From Pyropia yezoensis (taxonomy: Eukaryota > Rhodophyta > Bangiophyceae > Bangiales > Bangiaceae), in assembly GCA_009829735.1 (NCBI GenBank), contig CM020619.1, positions 30,707,430 to 30,771,429 of the forward strand: a DNA stretch of 64,000 nt, given 5' to 3'. This document shows positions 1-11,039 of this stretch, piece after piece (position 1 is the stretch's first letter; each line of letters opens with the position of its first letter). The notes below the pieces were generated by a model. That model did no database searches and was not told the DNA's origin. It saw nothing but the letters and a program-made list of their open reading frames with translations. A program made the translations under genes and the position numbers.

Positions 1-1666
1 CGACTGGGGAAGACGAAGAGGTACCCTGGGAAGTTCCCACGGCAGCTACCACACTCTCCTTGCGGATTCGGCGCCCCTCCCTCAGCTCTCTGGCCTTGCG
101 CGCCTTCTCAAGTTCCTTGGCCAACTCGGCCTGACGCTCCTGGCGTTGTTCCTCCCGCAACTTGCGATAGGCCTCACCTCTGCGGTTGGCGAACCTGGCC
201 AACTCGGCCAGGGTCGCCCGGGCAGTGTTGTGCTCCCGGGTCTCCATCCGGACTGACCAATGGAGTCCCTCCACAAACCGACTCTTCACCACAGCTTGTT
301 AATGAAGAAACCCACAAGGATTGTTGAGCTTACGGACTCGCTCCGCAAAGGACGACTCGTCCTCAGCCTCATCCTGATAGGCTTGCGTCAACTTCTCGAC
401 TTGAGAAGCCAACGCCGCTTCATCAACCATGGCTCTCAACAACCAGTTGACGAGCTCCAAATAGGACGTCACCTCACCAGCGCCTCCACTTAAGGAGCTG
501 GGCATAACGGACATAAGTTCTGTCCGCAGGTTGCCCTTCGTAAACTCCTGTAGCATATAGAAAGCCATGCCTTCACTTATGGCATTGTCGTCACAGGCTT
601 TTGTGAAACGACGTAGAAACTCAAAGACACGGAGGGGGGGAGTTCCATCCCACTCCGCTTTGTGCCCAAAAGAGTGAAGTGCAATCTTCTTGGCACGGCC
701 CATGGCTCGGGCCTGGTCAGGACCATACGCCACCGACTTGTTGTGGAGGGCGTAGGTCTCACAATCAAAGATCCTCTGGTAGACCGGGTTGGCTACCTGG
801 ATCTTAGGCGGCACCTCACGTTGAGGGAACAGCCGCTGTGGCACTGGGGTAAGTTGACCCTCAGTGCCTGTAGTCTGGCGCGGCCAGCTTGGTGTAGCCG
901 CCGGCGTTTCCGGGGTACACTCCCCCGTGAAGGGCGTACGCCCCACCGAGTATGGTGTGGCTCCCTCGTTGGGAGTCACAGGTGTCGCCCCTTGTTCGGG
1001 GCGACCTGAGATAGGCGTGAGGAGGGATTCCCCCTGCGCCTGTGGGCTCGAAAGCCCCAATCCGGTCTGGATATTAAGGCCATCTGGCAAACTCGCCACA
1101 ATCTGATTCAGAATAGTATTCGTCATCGTGACCACCAGGTCCGGCAAAGTCTGCCGCAACACATTGGTCGCCTCCCGACGGACAGTTTCCGCGAGGAGGG
1201 GATTGTTGACTCCAGTTGAGTCTCGGTCCGCCTCCGGGAGTCCACCTGAGGGGTAACCACGATCCTCAGAGGTCTCAACCCGTGGCATGGGCGCGAGCCC
1301 ATTGCCGACCAACGGAGGTCCACCGTCCTCCGAAAGCCTAGTTGGCGACGACTCCAAGCCAAAGTTGGCTCCAACCCGAGTGGAACCCGCGGGGACAGTC
1401 CTCACCCCTTGGGACGTTCCCGTTGAGCTTACCACACGGTGGCCAGATTTCGGCCCGCCCACATCAGAAGTGTCACCTGAGTGAACTGCCGACTGAGTCG
1501 GGGTGGCCTGTTGCCCGCCCGCACTTCCAGTCCTGCTGGCTTGAGGGACCTCTTGTCCCTCTGCGACCCCAGGTAATCCCACCTGTGTCTCACCAGTATT
1601 CGAAGTCACTGAAGTACGTGCGTCACCCGTGTACTCCCCGGACGACGGGGGGTCCGAGCTAGCCAT
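1..1666 (-). pseudogene. E0 gag, partial, with premature stop
   Basis: This frame encodes a Ty3/Gypsy Gag, the capsid protein that packages element RNA in cytoplasmic particles. I chose the ATG at 1666, which matches the ATG of the intact E3 copy. A Ser/Thr/Gly/Pro-rich N-terminal half is followed by the conserved capsid region (motif FDCETYALHNKSVAYG). A TAA at 299..301 replaces the CCA (Pro) codon of the E3 copy after CGFLH. The frame then continues, still collinear with E3, to the window edge, so the zinc knuckle and gag-pol junction are not visible. The stop should remove the C-terminal part of Gag, so this copy is probably dead. Confidence 0.85.
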
Positions 1667-1769
1667 GTCGGCTGACGATCCGTATGACACGGTCCAAGTC
1701 CACCGTTTCTCTGAGACAGAGGGCCCCCTACACCCGGGTGCACCCGGAGGTAGAGTTTACCTCTGTCCC

Positions 1770-1783
1770 CTGCTGCTCCACCA
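1770..1783 (-). other. E0 primer-binding site
   Basis: Two bases inside the 5' LTR, the minus strand reads TGGTGGAGCAGCAG. It starts with TGG, as expected for pairing with a tRNA 3' CCA. The same 14 bases occur next to the 5' LTRs of E3, E4 and E5. Confidence 0.75.
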
Positions 1784-1785
1784 AA

Positions 1786-2239
1786 TGTGGCAAAAACCTC
1801 TCGCACACGCGACACCCAAGTTGAGGCGGTGTACAAGGGCTGCCTCCCGTGTCGGGGGAACCGGAAGAAGTGCAAGTCGAACACACTCTATCCCTGTTGT
1901 GGGGCAATCCCCCCACTGACAAACAAGAAGATGGTGTGTGGTCCAACAGTTTCTTGGTCGGGACGGGGACGCAGGGCCAAGCCCCGCTGTCCCTCCCCTT
2001 ATCCCCCCAGGGTCCCCTCAGAGTCTCCCACCCCAGCACCTGCCCACCGGGCCACACGAAAATTCAAGACGATAAATGCAGAAAACCCTCAAATCCAAGT
2101 TGGATTTACTACTAAGCTAACTATCCCAAACTTAGGGAATATGGACCCAAATGCAGGGGGAGGAACGGATCAGGCTAGTGGCCTGCCGCCCCTTGCATGG
2201 CACGTGTTGCCCCCCTACCTGGGGGCCAATACTGCCACA
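1786..2239 (-). repeat. E0 5' LTR (454 bp)
   Basis: It begins TGTGGCA and ends TGCCACA (7-bp terminal inverted repeat) and is homologous to the E3 LTRs. It is 15 bp shorter: E3 LTRs carry two tandem copies of a 15-bp unit (ccactcagaaactcg-like, near 14800) where this copy has one. Confidence 0.85.
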
Positions 2240-2530
2240 GCAGGCAACCGGACCTATGGAGCCAACCCGACGCGGACGCCCGGGATGGCCGGCACGTCCG
2301 GGTGTATGTTGTGCGGAGACCCCCAACACTGGGTGTCCTCATGCCCACTCATCCCGGAGGAGTCTCGACGGGGAGCGGCGCAACACAAGGCATCCGTTGG
2401 CGGGTACCCCGCCAGAGTCCCGTCACCGGGCAGGCAGCAAGCTCCAGGAGGAGTGCTGGCAGTCGAGGAGGCACCTCCTCTCCCGGATACCCCGGAAGAT
2501 AGTACTCGGCCGAGCACGGAAAACGAGTAA
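2240..2530 (+). CDS. E1 Gag C-terminal fragment with CCHC zinc knuckle
   Basis: The frame enters from the E0 LTR at 2240 and ends at a TAA (2528..2530). It encodes a nucleocapsid-type knuckle, CMLCGDPQHWVSSC, matching C-x2-C-x4-H-x4-C, followed by a Pro/Arg/Gly-rich tail. The N-terminal capsid part is cut away by E0. The last codons are GAA AAC GAG TAA, where GGAAAAC forms a potential -1 slippery heptamer leading into pol. The knuckle binds element RNA in this family. Confidence 0.8.
   Translation, partial: AGNRTYGANPTRTPGMAGTSGCMLCGDPQHWVSSCPLIPEESRRGAAQHKASVGGYPARVPSPGRQQAPGGVLAVEEAPPLPDTPEDSTRPSTENE
2518..2524 (+). promoter_or_regulatory. E1 candidate -1 ribosomal frameshift site
   Basis: The heptamer G GAA AAC (gag frame) lies directly before GAG TAA. 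A -1 slip gives CGA from base 2524, exactly the pol frame, which stays open from there through 2698 to pol. The arrangement matches E3 and E4. Confidence 0.65.
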
Positions 2531-5500
2531 GAGGAAGGACGACACGGGGTCGCTGGAGTAACCCTAGAAAGCCACCCCGGACTGCCGCGGGGAAGGCCCC
2601 ACGGAGAGCGCGGTTAAGCCGACGCTGCATCGACCCCCGGGTACACCTTTCGGCCCCGACGACACGGCGTCAGGGGGTTGATGACCCACCACAAAGGTTG
2701 GGAGGAGAGGACGGGAAGCCTCGTCACAAGGAACCAGACAAGGGCCCTGTTCAAGATGCCCGAGCTACACCGGATATCGGTGTAGGCCACGTACTGTTCA
2801 CCTTGGAGAACTTCAAGGTATCAGCCACACTGGGGGTTGACCCCCAGTCGACCCGATCGTATTACCCTGTACTGGATACAGGGGCTGGACCTAACCTGAT
2901 AAGGAAGGATAACCTCCCGGACAAGTGGCTCCCGCGAGTCAGAGTTGCTCGGGGACCCACGATCAAGGACGCGAATGGTCGTCTCATTCGTACGACCGCA
3001 GCGATGTCGCTGCAGGTCACCATCGGGGAGCTCACGACGGAAGTTGACATCCTGGTGTGTGAGACTCTATCTGTGCCCTGCATACTGGGGTGCACCTTCA
3101 TCAACGTTCACGTTGATGCAATCCGGCCGGGCCGGAGGACCGTCGAGCTGCGAGAGGCCGACGGGACGAAGAGAGGACAGACAGCTATCGTCAGGGACCT
3201 GACGCTACAAGGGAGCCACGTTAACGTGGCTGAGGTGTACGCCAGCGTAGAACCGAAGACACTCCGGCTAGCCAAGCGGACTCGCTTTGAGCCGTTATCG
3301 GAGACCGTCCTCCCGGTTAACTGTGACCTCGCAGGCATCTGCAGAGTCCAGTCCTACCTACGAACCTACAAGCGCCATGGGTTGACCATGGCCAACGGTA
3401 TCGTAGACCTCCCAGCGGGGGGGTCATCACTGCTCGTGATGGCGAACTATCGCCGTAAGGCAGTCACCCTTCCGAAAGGAACTATCCTCGGGATTGCCGA
3501 GCTCTACGAAGGAGATATCCTTACCCCTGACAAGGAAGGACAAGTGGAACCACTTGGGGTACTGGCGGTCGCCGACGCCGAGACCACCGAGCGGCAGCAA
3601 CCCGATGACGGGAAGCCTAACCCATCGACAGCTCCGGCGGATATTCCGCCAAAGGACCAACGAGCCTTGAAGGCACTGGCCGAGGCTGACCTCGACCACC
3701 TTCCCCCTTCGGTAGCTGAAGGGGTACGACTGATGCTAGGAAAGCATGACTTCATGTGGACCGGCGGGGCGCTGGGTACCATTGGGGCAACCCAACACCG
3801 TATAGACCTGGTACCAGGTGCTCGACCAGCGCGGTCGCAACCGCATCGCGCGGGACCAATGCAACGAGAGATCGTTGATGGAGAAGTGAAGAGGATGAGC
3901 GAAGCTAAGGTGATCCGACCTTCGATGTCGGAGTGGGGCGCCCCAGTCGTTATCTTACCGAAGAAGGATCAAACCCCTCGGTTCTGCATCGATTATCGAC
4001 GCCTCAACTTGGTTACCAAGAAAGACTCATACCCTTTACCAAGGATGGACGAGTGCATCGATTCCCTGGGGGACGCCACAGTGTTTACCACTATCGACTG
4101 CAATGCCGGGTACTGGCAGATCCCCGTTGCGGAGGAGGATATCCCCAAGACGGCGTTCGTCTGTCACAGTGGCGTGTACGAGTTCCAAAGGATGCCCTTC
4201 GAATTGTCCAACGCCCCCGCCACATGCCAGCGGGCCATCGACATTATACTGTCGGGAGTCAAGTGGCGTAACTGCCTGGTGTACTTGGACGACGTCATCG
4301 TCTTCTCGCGTAACATGGATGACCATGTGCAACATGTCGATGAGGTACTCACCCTCTTGCGGAACACCGGGGTAACCCTGCGCCTCAAGAAGTGCGCCTT
4401 CTTCAAGCAGACCGTCGAGTATCTGGGTCACCAGATCACACCAGGTAAACTGGGAGTGCTCGAAGCTAATACCCGGGCACTCCGGGATGCGCGATACCCA
4501 ACCACCCAGACACAGCTGAAAAGCTTCCTGGGGATGTGCAACGTGTACCGACGGTTCGTCAAGGACTTCGCTCGTATAGCCAAACCGTTAACGGTTCTGA
4601 CGAGCAGTGCCTTGCCAAAGGTACTCCAACCTCCCTCGCCCAGCGAGGGAGAGGCATTGGAGCTGCTCAAGCAAGCTCTGCTAGCCCCACGCGTGCTTGC
4701 GTTGCCGCATAGACGCGGGACTTTCGTCATCGACGTCGATGCCTGCGATACCCAAGTGGGATGCACCCTGTTACAGGGAGAGACCATCATCGGTACCGAT
4801 AATGCTATCCCGGACCTACATCCGGCAGGGTACTTCAGCCGGACACTCAACCCGGCTGAGCGTAACTATAGTGCCACCGAGCGCGAGTGCCTCGGAGTCA
4901 TATGGGCAGTGCAACTGCTCCGGCCATACCTGGAAGGTTCCAGGTTTATTGTAAGGTCCGACCACAAACCTTTACGATGGCTTCTCAACCTTGGTGACAA
5001 GGAGTCCGACAGCCACGGTCGGCTAGCCCGGTGGAGGCTGAAGATGGCCGAGCACGACTACCGTACCATATGTAAGGCCGGCTCTACCCTTCATCTGGGG
5101 GACGCGCTGTCGCAACTCGATACACCGAGCGAGGATACCCGACAGGTGGACGAGGACATCCCGGTTGTACCGGTTTGCATGGTGGGTAATGCCACCCAGG
5201 GTATGGTTGACCATACCATGGCACACCTTGCGTGCCCATTGACCCTCGCGGACTTCCGCGAGGCACAGGCCAATGACGATGACTGTAAACGCCATCGTGC
5301 CAACCTCCTGGCCGGCACGGCCGGCATCTTCTCCGAAAACGAGGACGGACTCATATACCGGCGGGCACCCGCCGATGGACGGCATCAAGTCGTGGTTCCC
5401 GTTTCCCTACGACAAGCCGTCATGGAACGAGAACACGAGAACACCACAGCCGGACACCCGGGGGGTTCACGCATGTTCGCAGCGATGCGAAGGTTCTTCT

Positions 5501-6687
5501 ATTGGCCAGCAATGGCCGTTGACGTAACCGACCACGTCCGGGGATGCCACCCGTGTGCACGGAATCACATGAGTCTTCATAGGCGGGCATCCTCTATGAA
5601 GCTGTTCCCCCCGGATGGGCCCAACGAGCAAGTCGCTATCGACATACTCGGGCCGCTTCCGGTAACGGAAGAAGGGAACAGGTACATCCTGGTCATGTCT
5701 GACCGCTTTACCAAGCTGTCACCGGCAGTAGCCATCCCGAACGATACGGCCTACACGATCATGAACGCAGTGGTTGACCACTGGATCAGTGCTTACGGAG
5801 TAATGAACCAACTCCTCTCCGATAACTGAGCAAACCTGACGTCAGCATTCTGCAATAAGGTCCTGGGCATGTTCGGTATCAAATTCCGTCGGGCATCCGA
5901 CTACCACCCGCAATCCAACGGGCAGGTGGAGCGGTACAACCGCACCATCGTCAAGATGCTCCAATGCTATGTGGCGGAACACACGAAGACGTGGGACAGG
6001 CTTCTGTCCGTCTTGACCCTGGCATACAATGCCAGGCCCCACCGCAGTACCAGCATTGCCCCACTGGAATGGGTCATGCCGATGGGCGTCGGTAACCTGA
6101 CGCTGCCACCAGGCAGTTGCACTCGGTATGACATACCGAAGGGCCGACCGGCCCAACGGATCCACTTAGCTTGGTTGGCCAAGCTATCATGGACGATACC
6201 CAAGCTCAAGGATGCCCTTGACCGTACACAACTTCGATACAAGAAGAACTTTGACGCCCGGCTACGGGTACGCAACGCAACCCTGGTAACAGGTGACTGG
6301 GTCTTTATCAGACACGAGAAGTTCCGCGGGAACAAGCTTATACAACCGGTCAGGGGACCGTACCAGATCTTACACAGAGATGATCACTCTGTAATCCTGC
6401 ACTCCTGTACGGAGATACAACGCATCAATCTCAATGATGTGACACCTGCTCCGAAGCCGGAACAGCCTCAGCCGGCACCGGCTGGGTTGCTACATGAAGC
6501 TCTTACAACCCACCGGTCAGATGACCCGGTGAGACCGGGTGGGATTCCATACCAAGTAGAGAGCGTGGTCGGACACACCGACCCGGACCTACCAGGACCC
6601 TGGTACGTCAAGGTGATGTGGGTCGGATACGACTCACTCACCTGGGACCAGGCGGCAAATATACCCCGCCAACTTCTCATGCCTTAG
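2524..6687 (+). pseudogene. E1 pol: protease, RT, RNase H, integrase, chromodomain; one nonsense codon
   Basis: The pol frame is entered by -1 shift at the gag end; the first in-frame ATG is not obvious, so fusion to Gag is likely. In order: aspartic protease (VLDTGAGPNLI, near 2870), reverse transcriptase (FCIDYRRLN; active site YLDDVIVFS near 4285), RNase H (FVIDVDACDTQVGC; SDHKPL), integrase zinc finger (H..H..GCHPCARNH), catalytic core and a C-terminal chromodomain (YQVESVVG...WYVKVMWVGYDSLTW, near 6550-6660). The usual MPFGLCNAPATFQ motif reads MPFELSNAPATCQ. A TGA at 5827..5829 replaces an expected Gly codon right after the second integrase Asp (LLSDN). The frame resumes at once and contains the catalytic Glu (GQVERYN). 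The stop would remove the integrase end and chromodomain. Confidence 0.9.
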
Positions 6688-7161
6688 ATGAGGCGACGAC
6701 GCCTACTGTAACAACCCAACCGACACCGACTTCGGCTGTTGGGGGGTGAGGCATATACCTACTAAGTAGGGTGTCACATGGATTCGGCAAGACTTAGGTT
6801 CACTAAGTTGGAGCGGACTTAGGCGAGCTAAGTAAGCTACTGACTTCTACAAGTTTATTTGAAGGAGATTACTAACTCCGATAAGTTCAAAGTGACCTGA
6901 GGCTTACACCAATGTAAACCTTCATCCATGGGGCGAGTGACGGACCAAGGAAGGTTGACCTTCAGGAGTATTAACCAACCAGGATGGGCTGGGGGCGCGA
7001 GAAAGAACCGAGGCAGGCCACGGCTAAGGCAGACGGGGTACTCCCCAAGGGCAGGCATTGGTATGATGCAAACGCCCCAGCGGGGGATGAGTTTATACTC
7101 ACTACTACCCGGCCACCATAAGGGTCACCGGTTCCCTCTCCCTTACAAACAATAGCACTCC
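6688..7161. other. E1 spacer between convergent pol and antisense frame
   Basis: This 474-bp stretch lies between the stop of pol and the stop of the antisense gene and is lower in GC than its surroundings. It has no convincing coding frame. It probably carries the 3' ends of the antisense transcript and part of the element 3' region. E3 has a 111-bp spacer in the same place. Confidence 0.6.
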
Positions 7162-8847
7162 TCAGTGGGTAGACCCACTGCCAGAGGGAGGCGACTCACG
7201 CGTAAGCGCGTACACCTCCATGCTCCACCGGTCGGCAATCTCGCGACGGTCAATCGCCCGAGTTACCTCGGTGCATAGCTGGACGAGGGTGCTGCGGCCA
7301 GCCTCCACGTCCCCCAGAGCTGTCTGCAGGCGGTCCAGCACGCCACCGAAGCAACGCGCGGACCCAACCAGCGCAGCACCTGGAGGAATATCCCCCCAGC
7401 TAACTGAGAGACCCTTCCGCATCTCGCGGGCAATAAGGGCGTTAACGCCCTCATACCAGAGACGGGGACCCCCGTCACGCATGACAGGGGCGGAAGGTGA
7501 CGCTGGCGCAGCCAGAGGAGCCACCGGAGCCGACACGGCTACCACCGGAGCCGGTGGCGCCTGATACGAGGCCCGGTAGGACCCCACGGAAGGGGCCCCA
7601 CCGTAAACCCGGCGGGGCTCCGCCCGACGACGGGACACCTCACGCCCCCCACCCGCAGAGTCCCACTCTCGGGGACGACGGCCAACCGCCACCGGGATCG
7701 GGTTACCGAACCACGGGGCGAGGATCTGAAGAGGGTCATGGATAACCATGGGAATACCCAGGTCAGCAACAGCCTCGGTGGACGCCCACCAATGGCAATT
7801 GGGCTCACCCGGCTGAGTACGCAGGATACGCAACGAGTGACGAGGCAAGGGGGAAGCCCCAGCCTGCGGGTCCCGGTACGGGGGAAGGGCCAACACCCCG
7901 GCCCAGTTCACGGCATCGTGAACGGCCAACAGGGCCTCGAACTCCCGGGCCAACCCGGTCTTGGCAGCTATCATGTCCACGCCCAGCTGCCCGATATGCC
8001 GACGGACACCCGTCGGAAGATGAAACAGGCGCTTCTGCCGGCGGGCGGACAGCAAGAAGGAGGAAGCCTGCCGGAGGGTAACCTCAAGGGTGAAGGTGCC
8101 CTGTAACGGGTGGACCGGCCGGGAGGCCAGCACACTCCCGAAGTATCGGAGACAGGAGCCGATGTCAAACCGGAAAGCAGGGGCGGGTTCCCACCCCTCC
8201 TGCCACAGAGGCGGGCGCACGGCAGTGTACACCGGCGCACGACCGTTACCGGTCTGGAACGCACACGTTACATCGGTGCGGAACGCATCCGCCATGACAC
8301 CATGGTTGCGTCGCCAACTCGACGCCGACTTCAACCCCGCCATAGGCGGGTACGGAGCCGTCAACGTCAGGTACGGGGACACCCCCGGGAAGTACTCAAA
8401 CCCAGAGTACCGGCCGGTATCACCCACCGTCTCCCCACACGCCACCGGCTCCGCCGCCGCCGCAGCCCCCCGAGCACTAGCCGGGTAGTCAACCTCCCGC
8501 GGCAACGCGGGGGCAATCAAGTCGCATATCCCGAAGGCGGAGTCGAGGTAGACCTCACCCCGCCCCATCCGGGTGCGCCCGAGCTGCGCATGCCGGTCGT
8601 CCGGCTGGCTCAGGCTCCAATGATGGTCCACCCGGACCGCGTTCGGCTGGTTGACCAGCCGCACCAACTCCCGCTCCCAGCTCGGGTCCAGCTTGACGCG
8701 CCGGGAGGTCTCTCCAGGAAGACGCGGCTGGTGGAAGTCCACCCGCATCCGCCCAGCGGAGTCCATCGACTCCTGCACAGTCATGCCTCGAACCCGAACC
8801 ACCAAGTCGGACATCGACATGGCGGGTTGACCTGCCGCCAAGGGGAC
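7162..8847 (-). pseudogene. E1 antisense gene, C-terminal part (interrupted by E5)
   Basis: This frame of about 562 codons runs opposite to E1 gag-pol, between pol and the 3' LTR. It has no stop up to the E5 target site. With E5 and one copy of its TSD left out, the frame runs on directly from 36123..36809, giving a protein of about 791 residues. I recognise no named domain. A helical, aromatic-rich middle region (SCLRYFGSVLASRPVHPL ... LLAVHDAVNWAGVL) faintly resembles the E3 antisense product (PRLLDHFGSVMLTAAPDHL ... MLRLHNFIEWESI). The C-terminus is Pro/Ala-rich then acidic-neutral. Function unknown. Antisense genes are known in some plant Gypsy elements, but I cannot link this one to them by sequence. 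Confidence 0.6.
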
Positions 8848-8852
8848 GCCGC

Positions 8853-9496
8853 TGTAGCGTTATGACCACCGCGTGCCCACAGGGAACCCAATCCACCCCA
8901 GAGGGACAACGGGTTACCACTAGAAGGAACGGGCCAGGGAACCCCACACGCGCTTGCCCACCTCAAAGTCCGAGGTAAAGGTAGAAGGCTTTTGCCCAAG
9001 GGGAAGGAGAAACCCAAAGCAACGTTGTTTTACAAGAGGGACCTCGTCGGGACCCCGGGCCAAGCCCCTAAGAACCCTCCAAGGAGCTCCCCAGGTGACC
9101 TCCCAGGCGCCCTCCCCAGCGGGCCAAGTGCCAGCATGCACCCGGCCTACACCGGAGCGCACCGGGGCACCCGCGCCAACAATAATCCCTCGAAAGAAAA
9201 GCAAGTGAAAAAAGCCCCACGCACAGATGCAATCCGCCCGAAAAACCCAATGGGAGAAAAAGGGCGAAAAGCACGAAAATACGCCAGGAAAATCGAGAAG
9301 AGACAAATGCATAGAAAACAGTCAAATCCAAGGGCACCAAGTCCAGGGGGGTACAACCGCCTCCCTCGGTCGGTCCACAACCAACGGCCAGCAACGCCCG
9401 CCATCCCGTGACGGCCGACCAAGGATCCGCTGACGCCCCAACGTAGGCCAGCACTCCTCTGTCTCCGGAGGAGGAGCGAGGGCCACAAACGCCACA
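8853..9496 (-). repeat. E5 3' LTR (644 bp)
   Basis: It is a direct repeat of 35480..36122 on the same strand and ends exactly at the conserved ...ccacaaacgccaca, after which the two copies lose similarity. On the minus strand the bases just upstream (9497 onward) read gaaggggccg, a short purine-rich tract fitting a polypurine primer. Confidence 0.92.
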
Positions 9497-9962
9497 CGGC
9501 CCCTTCGCGAAGGCCGAGCGTCCCCGCCGGCCGCACACACAGGTCAGGTCCGGGGGCCTCGAGAGACAGTGAGGAGAAGGTGGCCGTTCACGCCCGACCA
9601 TGACGTGGACCGGGCGGACCGTTGCGTGTCGCTCGGCCCACGTAGTCGCAGGACCACACGATGGAGGCCCTGACGTGTCGGTGGGCCGTCCGCTAGCAAC
9701 AGGGGGTGCAGGAGGGGTACGCCCGGGCCACACTAAGTGTGCCCGAGGGAAGCGAAGGCCACAGGGGGCGAAGGTGAGGGACCAGGCAGCACGGATAAGA
9801 AGGCCATCGGTGGGGGAGCGTGGGTCTGCCGGTCCTTGCCGTCGGCCAACCACCACCTCCAGGGGGTAACTCCCCCTTCTCCTCTCCTGTCACCTTGTTG
9901 GCCATCTCGTAGCGCCCCTCTTCCCCTGTCACCATGCTGTCGGCTACCTCCCCGTCGGGTGC
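9497..9962. other. E5 3' region without a clear gene
   Basis: About 470 bp between the E5 3' LTR and its antisense frame. Short plus-strand frames (for example 9600..9869) are Arg/Gly/Pro-rich and unsupported. By analogy with E1 and E3 this could hold the promoter of the antisense gene. Confidence 0.4.
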
Positions 9963-10657
9963 TTGGCCGACAACGTCCGCCTTCTTGATGTGGGCCTTAA
10001 CGTCGGCATGGAGGGCCCGGTGGCGGCGGAGGGGCAGGAGGCGGTCCCGTATGAGTCGGCGGTGGGTGCCCTATCGGCGGACGAGCACGACATGGCGGGA
10101 TGGGCCCAAGCGTGGGAGCGGGAGCGCGGCCGCGGGTGGACTACCTCGACGTTGGCCCACCGTACCATGTTGGCCATTGACGGTGGCAGTCGCGGGAACT
10201 CTTTCCGCAAGCAGATGGTGGCCATGAAGGACGCCTACTTCCCGGGGGCCGACGATCGCAGGGAGGCCATCACGGTTGTGCGTCATGAAGCGGAGCTTGG
10301 CTACCCCAAGGCGGCCAGGTCGATGTTGGCGACGGTCGTGATGGCCCAGATGCCCCCCTCCCCGTTGGCCGAGTACGTGGTGATGGCCACCCCTTTTCTC
10401 GTCCGCTCCGGCAGTGGATCCTTCGCGTGGGACTTGAGACGGTTTGTGTGCGCCCCAGCGGTGTCGACATGGTAGCCGTAGCAGAGTTGGGGGCCATGCT
10501 GGCCCTCCTGAACCATCTCCCACCTACGACGGCCTTCTCGGACCACCTTAAGTTGGAGGAAAAGACTCGGCGGGACCGGGGCTCTTGGGTCGCCATTCGC
10601 ATCGAGCAGGATGGTTGCCACCACGAGGGTGAGGGAGCCGCACGTCGAGGGAAGTGA
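9963..10657 (+). pseudogene. E5 antisense frame, frameshifted, unknown function
   Basis: This plus-strand frame runs opposite to E5 gag-pol, between pol and the 3' LTR. The first part (9963..about 10437) encodes roughly 158 natural-looking residues, including GNSFRKQMVAMKDAYFPG. Near 10430-10440 the sensible frame moves to another register and continues (DMVAVAELGAMLALLNHL...) to a TGA at 10655..10657, so a small indel or an intron is likely. The start is uncertain because no ATG is compelling. I see no known domain and no clear similarity to the E1/E3 antisense products, though position and strand are the same. Confidence 0.45.
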
Positions 10658-11039
10658 TGGGGGAAGTAGGTGAGCATGATTTGGTGTAAGCACCCGACGT
10701 GACATGGGTGTTGCAAGCCCATATAAACTCAAATCTTGATCCGACAATCTTGCAGCGCCTTCACTCCGGTCTTACCACGCGGGAAGAAGACAAAACTAGG
10801 TCGATTCCGACCACGGGGAAGAGGATGGGCGTGAGAACGGCCACGTGTCAACTGCCACGTGTCAAGTGGTAGGCTTCCTTTCCGCACCCCGCTTGAAATT
10901 TCATCATCTTGCCTCGTGTCACGATCAATATCCCCATGGATAACGTGTACAACATGGGCGACTCGAACCCCTGACCACCGTGTTGGGCCGCAATGTTGAC
11001 TTCGTAGAGGATGACCCGGCCGAGAGGGGAGGAGACACG
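10658..11039. other. E5 spacer between antisense frame and pol end
   Basis: A 382-bp convergent intergenic stretch, GC-poorer than the flanks, with a short direct repeat (ccacgtgtcaa twice near 10840-10865). No coding frame is supported. Confidence 0.5.

Larger units (their letters stand above)
1..2239 (-). mobile_element. E0: 5' end of a Ty3/Gypsy chromovirus (E3 family), cut by window edge
   Basis: The 5' LTR, primer-binding site and most of gag of a minus-strand element are present; pol lies beyond base 1. The sequence is collinear with E3 (bases 21680-23936) with many point differences. Its 5' LTR end at 2239 abuts, without spacer, a plus-strand gag fragment of another family (E1), so E0 is inserted in the gag gene of E1. 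The TSD on this side would start at 2240 (gcagg); its partner must lie left of the window. Confidence 0.85.

Noticed and set aside
6707-7147. TGTAA...TTACA stretch of 441 bp after E1 pol, first read as its 3' LTR
   Set aside because: Only a 5-bp inverted repeat, no clear polypurine tract before it, and the antisense gene lies beyond it. In E3 the LTR comes after the antisense gene, and a better candidate exists at 37182..37954.
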